Origin: Pseudomonas asiatica
GTDB taxonomy: Bacteria; Pseudomonadota; Gammaproteobacteria; Pseudomonadales; Pseudomonadaceae
NCBI RefSeq assembly: GCF_040214835.1
Contig: NZ_CP157874.1
Span: 5,358,501-5,422,500, forward strand
Direction of reading: 5' to 3'
Length of the DNA: 64,000 nt
In this document: positions 1 through 7,303 of the stretch, one piece after another
Layout of the letters: every line of letters starts with the position of its first letter
How positions within the stretch are numbered: the stretch's first letter is position 1
Program-made: the position numbers and the translations under genes
The notes under the pieces: generated by a model
Databases searched by the model: none
What the model was told of the DNA's origin: nothing
Seen by the model: only the letters and a program-made list of their open reading frames with translations

Positions 1-1
1 G

Positions 2-640
2 TTCCTGCCGCGCCTGTTCGATACCCTGGTCGGCAGCCTGATCGCCATCCTCGCGGTGTTCCTGTTCCTCCCCGACTGGCAGGGGCGGCGGTTGAACAAG
101 GCGCTGGCCAATACCCTGGCCTGCGCCAGCGTGTACCTGCGGCAGATCATGCAGCAGTACGCCCACGGCAAGCGCGATGACCTGGCCTACCGCCTGGCCC
201 GGCGCAACGCCCACAACGCCGACGCGGCGCTGTCCACCACCCTGGCCAACATGCTGATGGAGCCGGGGCATTTCCGGAAGGAGGCCGACGTCGGCTTCCG
301 CTTCCTGGTGCTGTCGCATACCTTGCTCAGCTACCTCTCGGGGCTGGGCGCGCACCGCGACACCGCCTTGCCGGCGGAGGTGCAGGAGCAGTTGATCGAA
401 GGTGCCGGGCAAAGCCTGGCCAGCAGCCTGGACGAGATTGCCAACGGCCTGGCCGCGCGCCTGCCGGTGGCGATTCACAGTGATGCCGAAGAAGCGCTGG
501 CCAATGCCCTGGAGCAGATGCCGGAAGAGCTGGACGAGCACCAGCGGCTGGTGCAGACGCAGTTGGCGTTGATCTGCCGGCAGCTGGGGCCGCTGCGGAC
601 CCTGGCAGCGCATTTGATCAAGGAAGGTGCACCGGCCTGA
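2..640 (+). CDS. FUSC-family inner membrane protein, C-terminal part (5' end outside the window)
   Basis: The reading frame is already open at base 2 and runs to TGA at 640, so only the last 212 codons are visible. It begins with a hydrophobic stretch (DTLVGSLIAILAVFLFLPDW) typical of the last transmembrane segment of FUSC/YccS-type proteins (aromatic-acid exporter or fusaric-acid-resistance superfamily). A long soluble, mostly helical cytoplasmic domain follows, rich in Leu, Ala, Glu and Arg. FUSC proteins are inner-membrane proteins thought to export aromatic carboxylic acids, but substrates for YccS-type members are not established. The frame is intact to its stop, and a REP pair follows. 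Family assignment is moderately secure; the function is not. Confidence 0.7.
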   Translation, partial: FLPRLFDTLVGSLIAILAVFLFLPDWQGRRLNKALANTLACASVYLRQIMQQYAHGKRDDLAYRLARRNAHNADAALSTTLANMLMEPGHFRKEADVGFRFLVLSHTLLSYLSGLGAHRDTALPAEVQEQLIEGAGQSLASSLDEIANGLAARLPVAIHSDAEEALANALEQMPEELDEHQRLVQTQLALICRQLGPLRTLAAHLIKEGAPA

Positions 641-647
641 GTTGTAC

Positions 648-770
648 TATCGCCTGTGCCGGCCTCTTCGCGGGTGAACCCGCTCCCACAGGAACCCCAC
701 AAGTTTCCAGTCCTGTGTAATACCTGTGGGAGCGGGTTTACCCGCGAAGAGGCCAGAACAGGCGATATAG
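648..770. repeat. REP pair (GGGTTTACCC type), inverted
   Basis: Two inverted copies of the P. putida REP unit with core CGCGGGT-n-ACCCGCTCCCACAGG lie at about 657-692 and 723-754. Flanking arms CTATCGCCTGT and ACAGGCGATA extend the palindrome. It sits between the convergent ends of the FUSC gene and the solute-binding protein gene. Confidence 0.85.
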
Positions 771-771
771 A

Positions 772-1509
772 TCAGAAGCCATGCTGGCGCATGAGCCGCG
801 CATAGCTGCCATCCGCCTTCATCGCTGCAATCGCCTGCTCGAACCGCTCGACGATCCGCGCATGCTCCGGGTTTTTCAGGCTGACCAGGATATGCAGGGT
901 GTTCTCCCCCAACGGCGGCTCCACCAGCATCACCCCATCGCGTACCTCAGGCAGTTCGCGCTGCAAGTTGTAACGGGCCACGTACTCGTCTTCCACCGCC
1001 AGGTCCACCCGCCCCGCCGCCAGCATGCGTACCGCAGAGGGAAAGTTGCGCACCGCCACCTTGTGCAGGCGGGTGTCGCGGTCGAACTCGGGGGAATAGG
1101 CGTAATCACGCACCACAGCGATGCTGTAGGGATACAAGTCTGACTGGCGCTTGTAGCGAAACGCCTCGCCCTTGCGTTGCAACAGGCGAATGCGGTTGAC
1201 CAGGTAGGCTTTGGAAAACTGCCCGATGCTGGCGCGCGAGTCGTTGTACCAGGCGTTGATCAGCACGTCGTAACGCCCCTCGCTCACCCCCAGCAGGGCC
1301 CGCGCCCACGGTGCCTCTTCGACCCCACTGGTGTAGCCGGCCCGGGCCAGCGCCGTGGTGACGATGCTGGTCGCCAGGCCACCGCCCGGCATGCTGGCAT
1401 CGGTGAACGGCGGCCAATTGTCGGCCACCAGGCGTAGCTTTTCGTAACCCGGGGCGGGTGTTGCAAGCATCATTGCCAGCAACCCCAGAACACAAAGCAG
1501 TGGCCGCAT
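772..1509 (-). CDS. Periplasmic solute-binding protein, family 3 (amino-acid type)
   Basis: 245 aa from ATG at 1509, preceded by AGGA about 8 nt upstream. A longer TTG start at 1560 has no comparable site and would bury the signal peptide. The N-terminus MRPLLCVLGLLAMMLATPAPG is a Sec signal peptide. The mature protein opens with LRLVADNWPPFTDASMPGGG, the usual start of SBP_bac_3 domains that bind polar amino acids or similar small ligands in the periplasm. No permease or ATPase gene is adjacent, so it may be an orphan receptor or sensor rather than part of an ABC transporter. A paralogue of the same architecture lies at 26013-26801. The ligand is unknown. Confidence 0.8.
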   Translation of the reverse strand: MRPLLCVLGLLAMMLATPAPGYEKLRLVADNWPPFTDASMPGGGLATSIVTTALARAGYTSGVEEAPWARALLGVSEGRYDVLINAWYNDSRASIGQFSKAYLVNRIRLLQRKGEAFRYKRQSDLYPYSIAVVRDYAYSPEFDRDTRLHKVAVRNFPSAVRMLAAGRVDLAVEDEYVARYNLQRELPEVRDGVMLVEPPLGENTLHILVSLKNPEHARIVERFEQAIAAMKADGSYARLMRQHGF

Positions 1510-1664
1510 GCTCACGTCCTTTCGCAATGGAGGGCACACACTGCCGACGAGATTACACAAAGCCGTCGCCGAGGGCAGCGGCCAATAGTGTCATTTAGCC
1601 TCTATTTTGGCCGTGACCCATACATCATGCGATGATCGACGGCCCACTCAAGGAGTTCGCGCCA

Positions 1665-2117
1665 ATGTCCATCGACTGGCTCTGCAAGCACCACACCGAT
1701 CTCAGCAAGGACCAGCTCTACGCCATTCTGCAATTACGCACTGAAGTGTTCGTGGTCGAGCAGCGCTGCGCCTACCAGGAAGTCGATGGCCAGGACCTGA
1801 CCGGCGATACCCTGCACCTGATGGGCTGGCAGGATGACAAGCTGGTGGCCTATCTACGCCTGCTCGACCCGCAATCCCAGGGTGGGGATGTGGTGATCGG
1901 GCGGGTGGTGACTGCACTTGCGGCGCGCGAGCTGAAGCTGGGGCACCCCTTGCTGCTCAAGGGGTTGGAGGCAGCGGAGCATTGCTGGCCTGGGGTGCCG
2001 GTTTACCTGTCGGCGCAGGCGCACTTGCAGGGGTTCTATGCCCAGCATGGGTTCGCGGTGGTGGGCGAGGAATATCTTGAGGATGACATTCCGCATATCG
2101 GGATGCGCAAGGGTTGA
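1665..2117 (+). CDS. elaA: GNAT-family N-acetyltransferase, ElaA type
   Basis: 150 aa. ATG at 1665 is chosen over the in-frame ATG at 1632 because AAGGAG lies 9 nt before it and the resulting N-terminus (MSIDWLCKHHTDLSKDQLYA) matches ElaA proteins. Family features are visible: LRTEVFVVEQ, YQEVDGQDLTGDT, and the acetyl-CoA loop region VVIGRVVT. ElaA proteins are small acyl-CoA N-acyltransferases with no firmly assigned physiological substrate. The gene stands alone between REP-containing intergenic regions. Confidence 0.85.
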   Translation: MSIDWLCKHHTDLSKDQLYAILQLRTEVFVVEQRCAYQEVDGQDLTGDTLHLMGWQDDKLVAYLRLLDPQSQGGDVVIGRVVTALAARELKLGHPLLLKGLEAAEHCWPGVPVYLSAQAHLQGFYAQHGFAVVGEEYLEDDIPHIGMRKG

Positions 2118-2123
2118 GATCGC

Positions 2124-2199
2124 CGGGGGTGCTTCGCACCCCTTTCGCGACACAAGGCCGCTCCTACAAGGGAACGCGATTACCTGTAGCAGCCCCCAG
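2124..2199. repeat. REP unit (GCGACACAAGGCCGC type) with a truncated partner
   Basis: One complete unit, GGGGGTGCTTCGCACCCC followed by TCGCGACACAAGGCCGCTCC, occupies 2124-2171. The expected inverted partner is reduced to its two ends, CCTGTAG joined to CAGCCCCC, at 2183-2199. This suggests an internal deletion of the second unit. Confidence 0.75.
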
Positions 2200-2203
2200 T
2201 GGA

Positions 2204-2500
2204 TCAGGGATACCCCAGCACTTCGCGAACCTGCCGCAGGTGCTGGATGATCCACTGCTTGTCGATCGCTCCCCAGTCATGAATGCGGTAATGCCCGGCG
2301 TGGTTGCGCGCGCCTTCCTGCTGTTCGAACTCGCAGACGATATCCAGGTCGGCCAGCGCCGCAATGGTGTCCTGGGCGGTGCGCCGGGGCATGCCGGTGG
2401 CCTCCATCAGGGCCGGCACGCTGGTCGCGGTCTGGCTGTCGATCAGCCAGGCCACGTACAGGCGGCGGTAGAAGCTGCTCTTGGTCTTGCTCACTTCCAT
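2204..2500 (-). CDS. Small winged helix-turn-helix protein
   Basis: 98 aa, ATG at 2500 with AAGGA 9 nt upstream. The sequence contains a winged-helix fold pattern: a helix pair around SVPALMEATGMPRRTAQDTI as the likely recognition HTH, followed by a wing-like segment ending in HAGHYRIHDWG. There is no effector domain. It starts 12 nt after the stop of the metallopeptidase gene and follows cfcR on the same strand, so the three may be co-transcribed. Probably a DNA-binding protein; the target is unknown. Confidence 0.65.
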   Translation of the reverse strand: MEVSKTKSSFYRRLYVAWLIDSQTATSVPALMEATGMPRRTAQDTIAALADLDIVCEFEQQEGARNHAGHYRIHDWGAIDKQWIIQHLRQVREVLGYP

Positions 2501-2512
2501 GCTGCGTGGTCC

Positions 2513-3013
2513 TTAACAGTTGCCCGGCAGCTCCCGATAGGTCAGGTAGACGCGCAGGTCGAATTCCAGTTGGTGGTAGTCCGGCTCCATGTGCTGGCAG
2601 AGCTGGTAGAACGCCTTGTTGTGGTCGCGCTCGCGCAGGTGTGCCAGTTCGTGCACCACGATCATGCGCAAGAATTGCGGCGCGGCCTCCTTGAACAGCG
2701 AGGCAATGCGGATTTCCTTCTTCGCCTTGAGCTTGCCGCCCTGCACCCTTGATATCGCCGTATTCAGGCCCAGGGCCCGATGGGTCAGGTCGAGACGATT
2801 GTCGAACAGCACCTTGTCCAGGTTCGGCGCGCTGCGCAGGTATTGCTGGCGCAAATCCTGGGCATAGCCATACAGCGCCTTGTCGTTCTGCACGTCATGG
2901 CGGTCGGGGTAGCGGCGCTGCAGGTACTCGCCCAGGCGGTCGCTTTCGATCATCTCCCGCACCTGTTGCTGCAGGTGCGGGGGGTAGGCTTGCAAGTATC
3001 GTAATACGGTCAT
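2513..3013 (-). CDS. YgjP-like (SprT/M48-type) metallopeptidase
   Basis: 166 aa from ATG at 3013; an upstream TTG at 3052 is possible but lacks support. HELAH at residues 121-125 plus His131 in the following RDHNKAFYQ segment gives the HExxH...H zinc site of the YgjP/DUF45 group. Proteins of this family are cytoplasmic and resemble SprT-type zinc proteases; their substrates are mostly unknown. It lies 39 nt downstream of cfcR and 12 nt upstream of the small winged-helix gene, which suggests one transcript. Confidence 0.75.
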   Translation of the reverse strand: MTVLRYLQAYPPHLQQQVREMIESDRLGEYLQRRYPDRHDVQNDKALYGYAQDLRQQYLRSAPNLDKVLFDNRLDLTHRALGLNTAISRVQGGKLKAKKEIRIASLFKEAAPQFLRMIVVHELAHLRERDHNKAFYQLCQHMEPDYHQLEFDLRVYLTYRELPGNC

Positions 3014-3052
3014 GGCGCTGCATTCGGTGTAACGAATGCCGATTCTAGCCAA

Positions 3053-5185
3053 TCATGGCCCCGGCCAGGAGAAAATCGCCGGGAAGCTGCTGGCATCCGT
3101 GGCGGTCATCGGGTATGCCACCAGGAACCCCTGCACGTACTCACAGCCATTGGCCTTGAGCCAGGCCGCCTGGGCCGGGGTTTCCACCCCCTCGGCGATC
3201 ACCGTGATGCTGTAGTCGGCGCACAGGCCGATGACGCTGCGCACCAGCGCGGCATCCACCGCCGAGTCGGGCAGGCGCGCGACCAGGTGGCGGTCGAGCT
3301 TGAGGGTATCGATCGGCAGGTCGCGCAACATGCGCAACGAACAGTCGCCGGCACCAAAGTCATCCAGCGCCACCCGCATACCCAGCTCGCGCAAGCGGTG
3401 TATCTGTTTCACCGCCGCATCGATGTTGTACATCAGCGAGGTTTCCGCCACCTCCACTTCCAGCTGCGCCGGGTCCAGCTGGTAAAGCTGGATGACCCGG
3501 TGCAGTTCGTCGACCAGGCTTGGCATGGCGAACTGCGCACGGCTCAGGCTGATACCCAGCACCAGGTCCGCCGGGAAACGCTGGCACCAGGCCTGGCGCT
3601 GAGCCGCGCCCTGGCGGTAGATCCAGCTGGCCAGGCGGTTGATCAGGCGCGCCTCTTCCAGCAACGGGATGAACAGCCCCGGCGGCACATCGCCGACACT
3701 GGGATGCTGCCAACGCAGCAAGGCCTCGAAGCCACGCAAGCGGCCATCGTTGAAGCCAACCTGCGGCTGGTAAACCAGAGTGAAGTCTTGCTGCTCCACG
3801 GCCGTGCGTACGCTGTCCTCGAGCATCAGCCGCGAACGCGCCCGGCCGTTGAGCTCCTGATCGTAGAAGCGATACTGCTGGCGCCCCGCCTGCTTGGCCG
3901 CGTACATCGCCGCATCGGCCGCACGCAAGAGGCCTTCGACATTGGCGCCGCAATCCGGATAGGTGGCGATACCGATGCTCACCCCAAGGCTCACATCCAG
4001 CCCTTCCACCTGGTGGCTGATGGAAATACGTTCCAGCAACCGCTCGGCATAGCGCCCGGCCTGCTCCGGGTAAGGCAGGCTGTCGAACAGTGCGGTGAAC
4101 TCGTCCCCGCCCATGCGCGCCAGCAGCGCTTCACTGCCCAGGCAATCCTTGAGCTGTTCGGCTACCCAGTGCAGCACCCGGTCGCCCGCGTCGTGGCCGA
4201 GCGAGTCGTTGATGCGCTTGAAGCCATCCAGGTCCATGTACATCAGCGCCTGCGCCTTGTCCGAACGCTCGTTGCGCAGCAGCGCACCTTCGGCGGCCTG
4301 GTAGAACCCGCGGCGGTTGAGCAGGCCGGTAAGCGGGTCGGTGACGGCCTGGTACTCCAGCTGCTGGTGCAGGTTGCGCACCACCGACATGTCCAGCACG
4401 GTGACCACCATGGCCTGCTGTTCTGCCGGCAGTGGCGCACAGGACAACGCCACCGGCACCAGCTCGCCGCCCAGGGTGCGCAGCTGGGCATCATGCACGC
4501 GGAAGATGCGCCGCCCCAGGTAGGCCTGGTAGAAGTCCGATTCGTTCCACAGGCTGGCACTGGTCAGTTGCACCAGGTCGAGCAGATGGGCGCCCTGCAA
4601 CTCCTGCACCGGCGCTGACAACAAACGGGAAATGGCCGGGTTGGCAAAGCTGATGATGCCTTGGGCATCCACCACCAGAATGCCCTCGGCGGCGTTCTCC
4701 AGGATCGATGCGTTGAAGGCCCTGGCCGCTTCCAGCTCGCGGGTCAGCCGCTGCAGCATGCGCCGGTTGCGCTGCTGGTCGAGCAGGGCCTGGACCTTGG
4801 GCTTGAGGATTTGCGGGTCGAACGGTTTGAACATGTAGTCCACGGCGCCGCTGGCGTAGCCCTTGAGCACGGCCGCTTCGGACTGTTCGTTGGCGGTGAG
4901 GAAAATGATCGGGGTCAGCCGGGTACGCTGGCTGCCGCGCATCAGCCGGGCGACTTCGAAGCCGTCCATCTCCGGCATCTGTACATCCAGCAGGACCAGG
5001 TCGACATCGTGCTCGAGCAACGCGCTCAGGGCTTCCATCCCCGAGTTTGCCGTCAGCACCTGCCAATCCTGACGGGCCAGCAATGCCCGCATGCTGATGA
5101 GGTTTTCGGGGTAATCGTCTACCACCAGAAGAACCGAGCTGCCATCCAGTGGCTGAGGTTGGGGGTGAGGGTGAGCGCCATCCAT
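3053..5185 (-). CDS. cfcR: CfcR, GGDEF/EAL response regulator for c-di-GMP
   Basis: 710 aa. Domains in order: receiver (about 15-135, phospho-acceptor Asp67 in LLLDVQM), PAS (about 155-270), GGDEF (about 275-440, motif GGDEF at 359-363) and EAL (about 455-700, EAL at 487-489). The diguanylate cyclase active site is intact. The EAL domain looks degenerate: the metal-binding Asn of the usual NLS motif is Ser (GISLSRAQF), and loop 6 reads DDFGAGDCS. The product-inhibition RxxD before GGDEF is also absent (GSEALLARM). In P. putida this protein (PP_4959, Rup4959/CfcR) is reported to be RpoS-dependent, to raise c-di-GMP and to be controlled by Rsm proteins. An ATGGA box overlaps the start codon. 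The upstream region carries an odd restriction-site string (5225-5259). Confidence 0.92.
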   Translation of the reverse strand: MDGAHPHPQPQPLDGSSVLLVVDDYPENLISMRALLARQDWQVLTANSGMEALSALLEHDVDLVLLDVQMPEMDGFEVARLMRGSQRTRLTPIIFLTANEQSEAAVLKGYASGAVDYMFKPFDPQILKPKVQALLDQQRNRRMLQRLTRELEAARAFNASILENAAEGILVVDAQGIISFANPAISRLLSAPVQELQGAHLLDLVQLTSASLWNESDFYQAYLGRRIFRVHDAQLRTLGGELVPVALSCAPLPAEQQAMVVTVLDMSVVRNLHQQLEYQAVTDPLTGLLNRRGFYQAAEGALLRNERSDKAQALMYMDLDGFKRINDSLGHDAGDRVLHWVAEQLKDCLGSEALLARMGGDEFTALFDSLPYPEQAGRYAERLLERISISHQVEGLDVSLGVSIGIATYPDCGANVEGLLRAADAAMYAAKQAGRQQYRFYDQELNGRARSRLMLEDSVRTAVEQQDFTLVYQPQVGFNDGRLRGFEALLRWQHPSVGDVPPGLFIPLLEEARLINRLASWIYRQGAAQRQAWCQRFPADLVLGISLSRAQFAMPSLVDELHRVIQLYQLDPAQLEVEVAETSLMYNIDAAVKQIHRLRELGMRVALDDFGAGDCSLRMLRDLPIDTLKLDRHLVARLPDSAVDAALVRSVIGLCADYSITVIAEGVETPAQAAWLKANGCEYVQGFLVAYPMTATDASSFPAIFSWPGP

Positions 5186-5224
5186 GCTGCTTCTCTATTA
5201 TGTGACCGACTTCAAGATACGGTT

Positions 5225-5259
5225 GGATCCACTAGTACTCTAGACCTGAGCGGATAACA
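5225..5259. other. Cloning-site-like string and lac-operator-like 13-mer upstream of cfcR
   Basis: GGATCC (5225-5230), ACTAGT (5231-5236) and TCTAGA (5239-5244) follow one another almost without gaps. Two bases later comes TGAGCGGATAACA (5247-5259), identical to 13 bases of the E. coli lac operator. BamHI-SpeI-XbaI order is that of common vector polylinkers. It lies 40-75 nt upstream of the cfcR start, in the expected promoter region. It could be a natural coincidence or a residue of strain construction. Confidence 0.5.
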
Positions 5260-5331
5260 CGCAATGCAATCAGAACGCTATCAGTGCCTCAACTATACGG
5301 TAGCCGACTAACGGTCGCTTTGCCGGGAATA

Positions 5332-5419
5332 TGTGCCGCCCTCTTCGCGGGCATGCCCGCTCCCACATGGAGGGTTTGCATGCTCCCTGTGGGAGCGGGC
5401 GTGCCCGCGAAGAGGCCAT
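5332..5419. repeat. REP pair (GGGCATGCCC type), inverted
   Basis: Inverted copies of CTCTTCGCGGGCATGCCCGC and its complement (GGGAGCGGGCGTGCCCGCG) are separated by about 20 nt. It lies between the cfcR promoter region and the fda terminator. The 5186-5494 interval as a whole holds the cfcR upstream region, this REP pair and the fda terminator, with no further gene. Confidence 0.85.
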
Positions 5420-5450
5420 CACAGATGCAAGGTTCTAACACCCAAAAATG

Positions 5451-5477
5451 AAAAAACCCGCATCGCTGCGGGCTTTT
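5451..5477 (-). terminator. Rho-independent terminator of fda
   Basis: Read on the minus strand, a perfect CCCGCA/TGCGGG stem with a 4-nt loop is followed by TTTTTT; A and T runs flank both sides. It sits 18 nt beyond the fda stop codon and is the clear 3' end of the tktA-to-fda block. Confidence 0.85.
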
Positions 5478-5494
5478 TCATTAATGCCAGAAGA

Positions 5495-6559
5495 TCAGTT
5501 GACCTTGGCGGCCAGCTCACCTTTCAGGTAGCGCTGGTACATGCCTTCCAGGGAGATCGGCTTGATCTTCGAGGCATTGCCAGCGGTGCCGAAGGCTTCG
5601 TAACGGGCGATGCACACGTCACGCATGGCCTTGACGGTTTCACCGAAGAACTTGCGCGGGTCGAACTCGCTCGGGTTCTGCGCCATCAGGCGGCGCATGG
5701 CGCCGGTGGAAGCCAGACGCAGGTCGGTGTCGATGTTGACCTTGCGCACGCCGTACTTGATACCTTCGACGATTTCCTCGACCGGTACACCGTAGGTTTC
5801 CTTGATGTCGCCGCCGTACTGGTTGATGATCGCCAGCCACTCTTGCGGTACCGAGGACGAACCGTGCATCACCAGGTGGGTGTTGGGGATGCGCTTGTGG
5901 ATTTCCTTGATGCGGTCGATGGCCAGCACGTCACCGGTTGGTGGCTTGGTGAACTTGTAGGCACCGTGGCTGGTACCGATGGCGATCGCCAGGGCGTCGA
6001 CCTGGGTCTTCTTGACGAAGTCGGCAGCCTCTTCCGGGTCGGTCAGCATCTGGCTGTGGTCCAGCACGCCTTCGGCACCGATGCCGTCTTCTTCACCGGC
6101 CATGCCGGTTTCCAGCGAACCCAGGCAGCCCAGCTCGCCTTCTACCGAAACGCCGCAGGCGTGGGCCATGGCAACGGTCTGCTGGGTAACGCGGACGTTG
6201 TACTCGTAGTCGGTCGGGGTCTTGCCGTCTTCACCCAGCGAGCCGTCCATCATCACCGAGCTGAAGCCCAGCTGGATCGAGCGCTGGCAGACGTCAGGGC
6301 TGGTGCCGTGGTCCTGGTGCATGCACACCGGGATATGCGGGAATTCTTCGATGGCCGCCAGGATCAGGTGACGCAGGAACGGGGCACCGGCGTATTTGCG
6401 GGCACCGGCCGAAGCCTGGACGATCACCGGGGAGTCGGTCTTGTCGGCCGCTTCCATGATGGCGCGCATCTGCTCGAGGTTGTTGACGTTGAAAGCTGGT
6501 ACGCCGTAACCGAACTCGGCGGCGTGGTCCAGCATCTGGCGCATGCTAATGAGTGCCAT
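5495..6559 (-). CDS. fda: Fructose-1,6-bisphosphate aldolase, class II
   Basis: 354 aa. ATG at 6559 has GGGAGAGAG upstream and gives [19 protein letters not shown], the family start; a longer in-frame extension upstream is not supported. It catalyses reversible cleavage of fructose-1,6-bisphosphate to DHAP and glyceraldehyde-3-phosphate in the cytoplasm. Class II features are present: zinc-ligand region HQDHG at 81-85, GSSSVPQEW and the glycine-rich phosphate loop NIDTDLR. In pseudomonads lacking phosphofructokinase the enzyme works mainly in gluconeogenesis and the EDEMP cycle. It is the last gene of a minus-strand series tktA-epd-pgk-two lipoproteins-fda and ends at a strong terminator. Confidence 0.95.
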   Translation of the reverse strand: MALISMRQMLDHAAEFGYGVPAFNVNNLEQMRAIMEAADKTDSPVIVQASAGARKYAGAPFLRHLILAAIEEFPHIPVCMHQDHGTSPDVCQRSIQLGFSSVMMDGSLGEDGKTPTDYEYNVRVTQQTVAMAHACGVSVEGELGCLGSLETGMAGEEDGIGAEGVLDHSQMLTDPEEAADFVKKTQVDALAIAIGTSHGAYKFTKPPTGDVLAIDRIKEIHKRIPNTHLVMHGSSSVPQEWLAIINQYGGDIKETYGVPVEEIVEGIKYGVRKVNIDTDLRLASTGAMRRLMAQNPSEFDPRKFFGETVKAMRDVCIARYEAFGTAGNASKIKPISLEGMYQRYLKGELAAKVN

Positions 6560-6659
6560 TGTGTATCTCTCTCCCGACAAGCGTCGTTTGTTTCGTGCAA
6601 GCCTGCCGCAGGGGCGGTTGCTGTTCAAGTAGTGTGGGCCACCCTCGCGGCCCGGCCAG

Positions 6660-6989
6660 TCACGGTGCCTTGCAGCCCCGCCCAATCAGATCGTTGGTTG
6701 CCACCCAGTACACCAGGCCTTCTTCGCCCTTGGTATGGAAGGCCAGCATGCCATCGCTGTACAGCGCACCCGAGGCACCCGGCTCGGCCTTGAGCCGGTA
6801 GACCTGGTCGCCGCCACCAAGGCGCACATCGACCTGGTCGCGCTGCGCATCGGCGAAGCGCCACAGCACTTCAGCCTGGGTGTCGCAGACCCAGCGGGTC
6901 CAGTCGTCTGCCGGGGCGGGTTGCGCCGGCTTCAGCAGCGAGCATCCTGCCAGTGTCGCCAGGGCCGTCACGGCCAAAAGCGCTTTCAT
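6660..6989 (-). CDS. MliC-like lipoprotein (C-type lysozyme inhibitor family)
   Basis: 109 aa from ATG at 6989 with AGAGGA upstream. [20 protein letters not shown] is a lipoprotein signal peptide with lipobox LAGC. The mature part carries the MliC signature in slightly diverged form: [15 protein letters not shown] and then [13 protein letters not shown], with cysteines in CDTQAEV and GRGCKAP that could form the family disulfide. MliC proteins sit on the outer membrane and inhibit C-type lysozyme by inserting the conserved Ser/Lys loop into its active site; inhibition by this copy is inferred only. It lies between pgk and fda on the same strand. Confidence 0.75.
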   Translation of the reverse strand: MKALLAVTALATLAGCSLLKPAQPAPADDWTRWVCDTQAEVLWRFADAQRDQVDVRLGGGDQVYRLKAEPGASGALYSDGMLAFHTKGEEGLVYWVATNDLIGRGCKAP

Positions 6990-7052
6990 TAAATATCCTC
7001 TAGATGACCACGCAGCGGTCACTTGGTTGCCCGGCCCGACGAAATGCCGGGT

Positions 7053-7271
7053 TCAAGGGCAACCCGGCGCCTTGCGCTGGTGGTCTTCGTCGTACTTTTC
7101 CAGGCCTTCCGGGCCCACGCGCTTGCTGATGACCGGCACGGTCTCGGCCTGCCACTCGGACTGGTAGCAACCGCCCCTGGGCGGCTGCACCGGGTCGGCA
7201 TCCGAGGCCGGGCTGCCGGCGCATGCGCTCAGCAGGCCAGCCAGCATCATCACAGGCAATTGCTTGACCAT
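7053..7271 (-). CDS. Small putative lipoprotein
   Basis: 72 aa. ATG at 7271 is preferred because AAAGGGAG lies 7 nt before it and translation then begins directly with a lipoprotein signal, MVKQLPVMMLAGLLSACAG (lipobox LSAC). An upstream ATG at 7304 overlaps the pgk stop by one base and would only add a hydrophilic leader. The mature protein is short and hydrophilic, with two further cysteines (GGCYQSEW and the C-terminal APGCP). I do not recognise a family. It lies between pgk and the MliC-like lipoprotein gene, so it is probably transcribed with pgk. Confidence 0.7.
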   Translation of the reverse strand: MVKQLPVMMLAGLLSACAGSPASDADPVQPPRGGCYQSEWQAETVPVISKRVGPEGLEKYDEDHQRKAPGCP

Positions 7272-7303
7272 CAGGCCGCTCCCTTTGCCAAGCGCCGACG
7301 TCA

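Noticed and set aside
648..770. Short palindromic repeats considered as a CRISPR array or transposon ends
   Set aside because: Units occur in single inverted pairs scattered through spacers, without regular spacing, spacer series, cas genes, transposase or target-site duplications; they fit REP elements.
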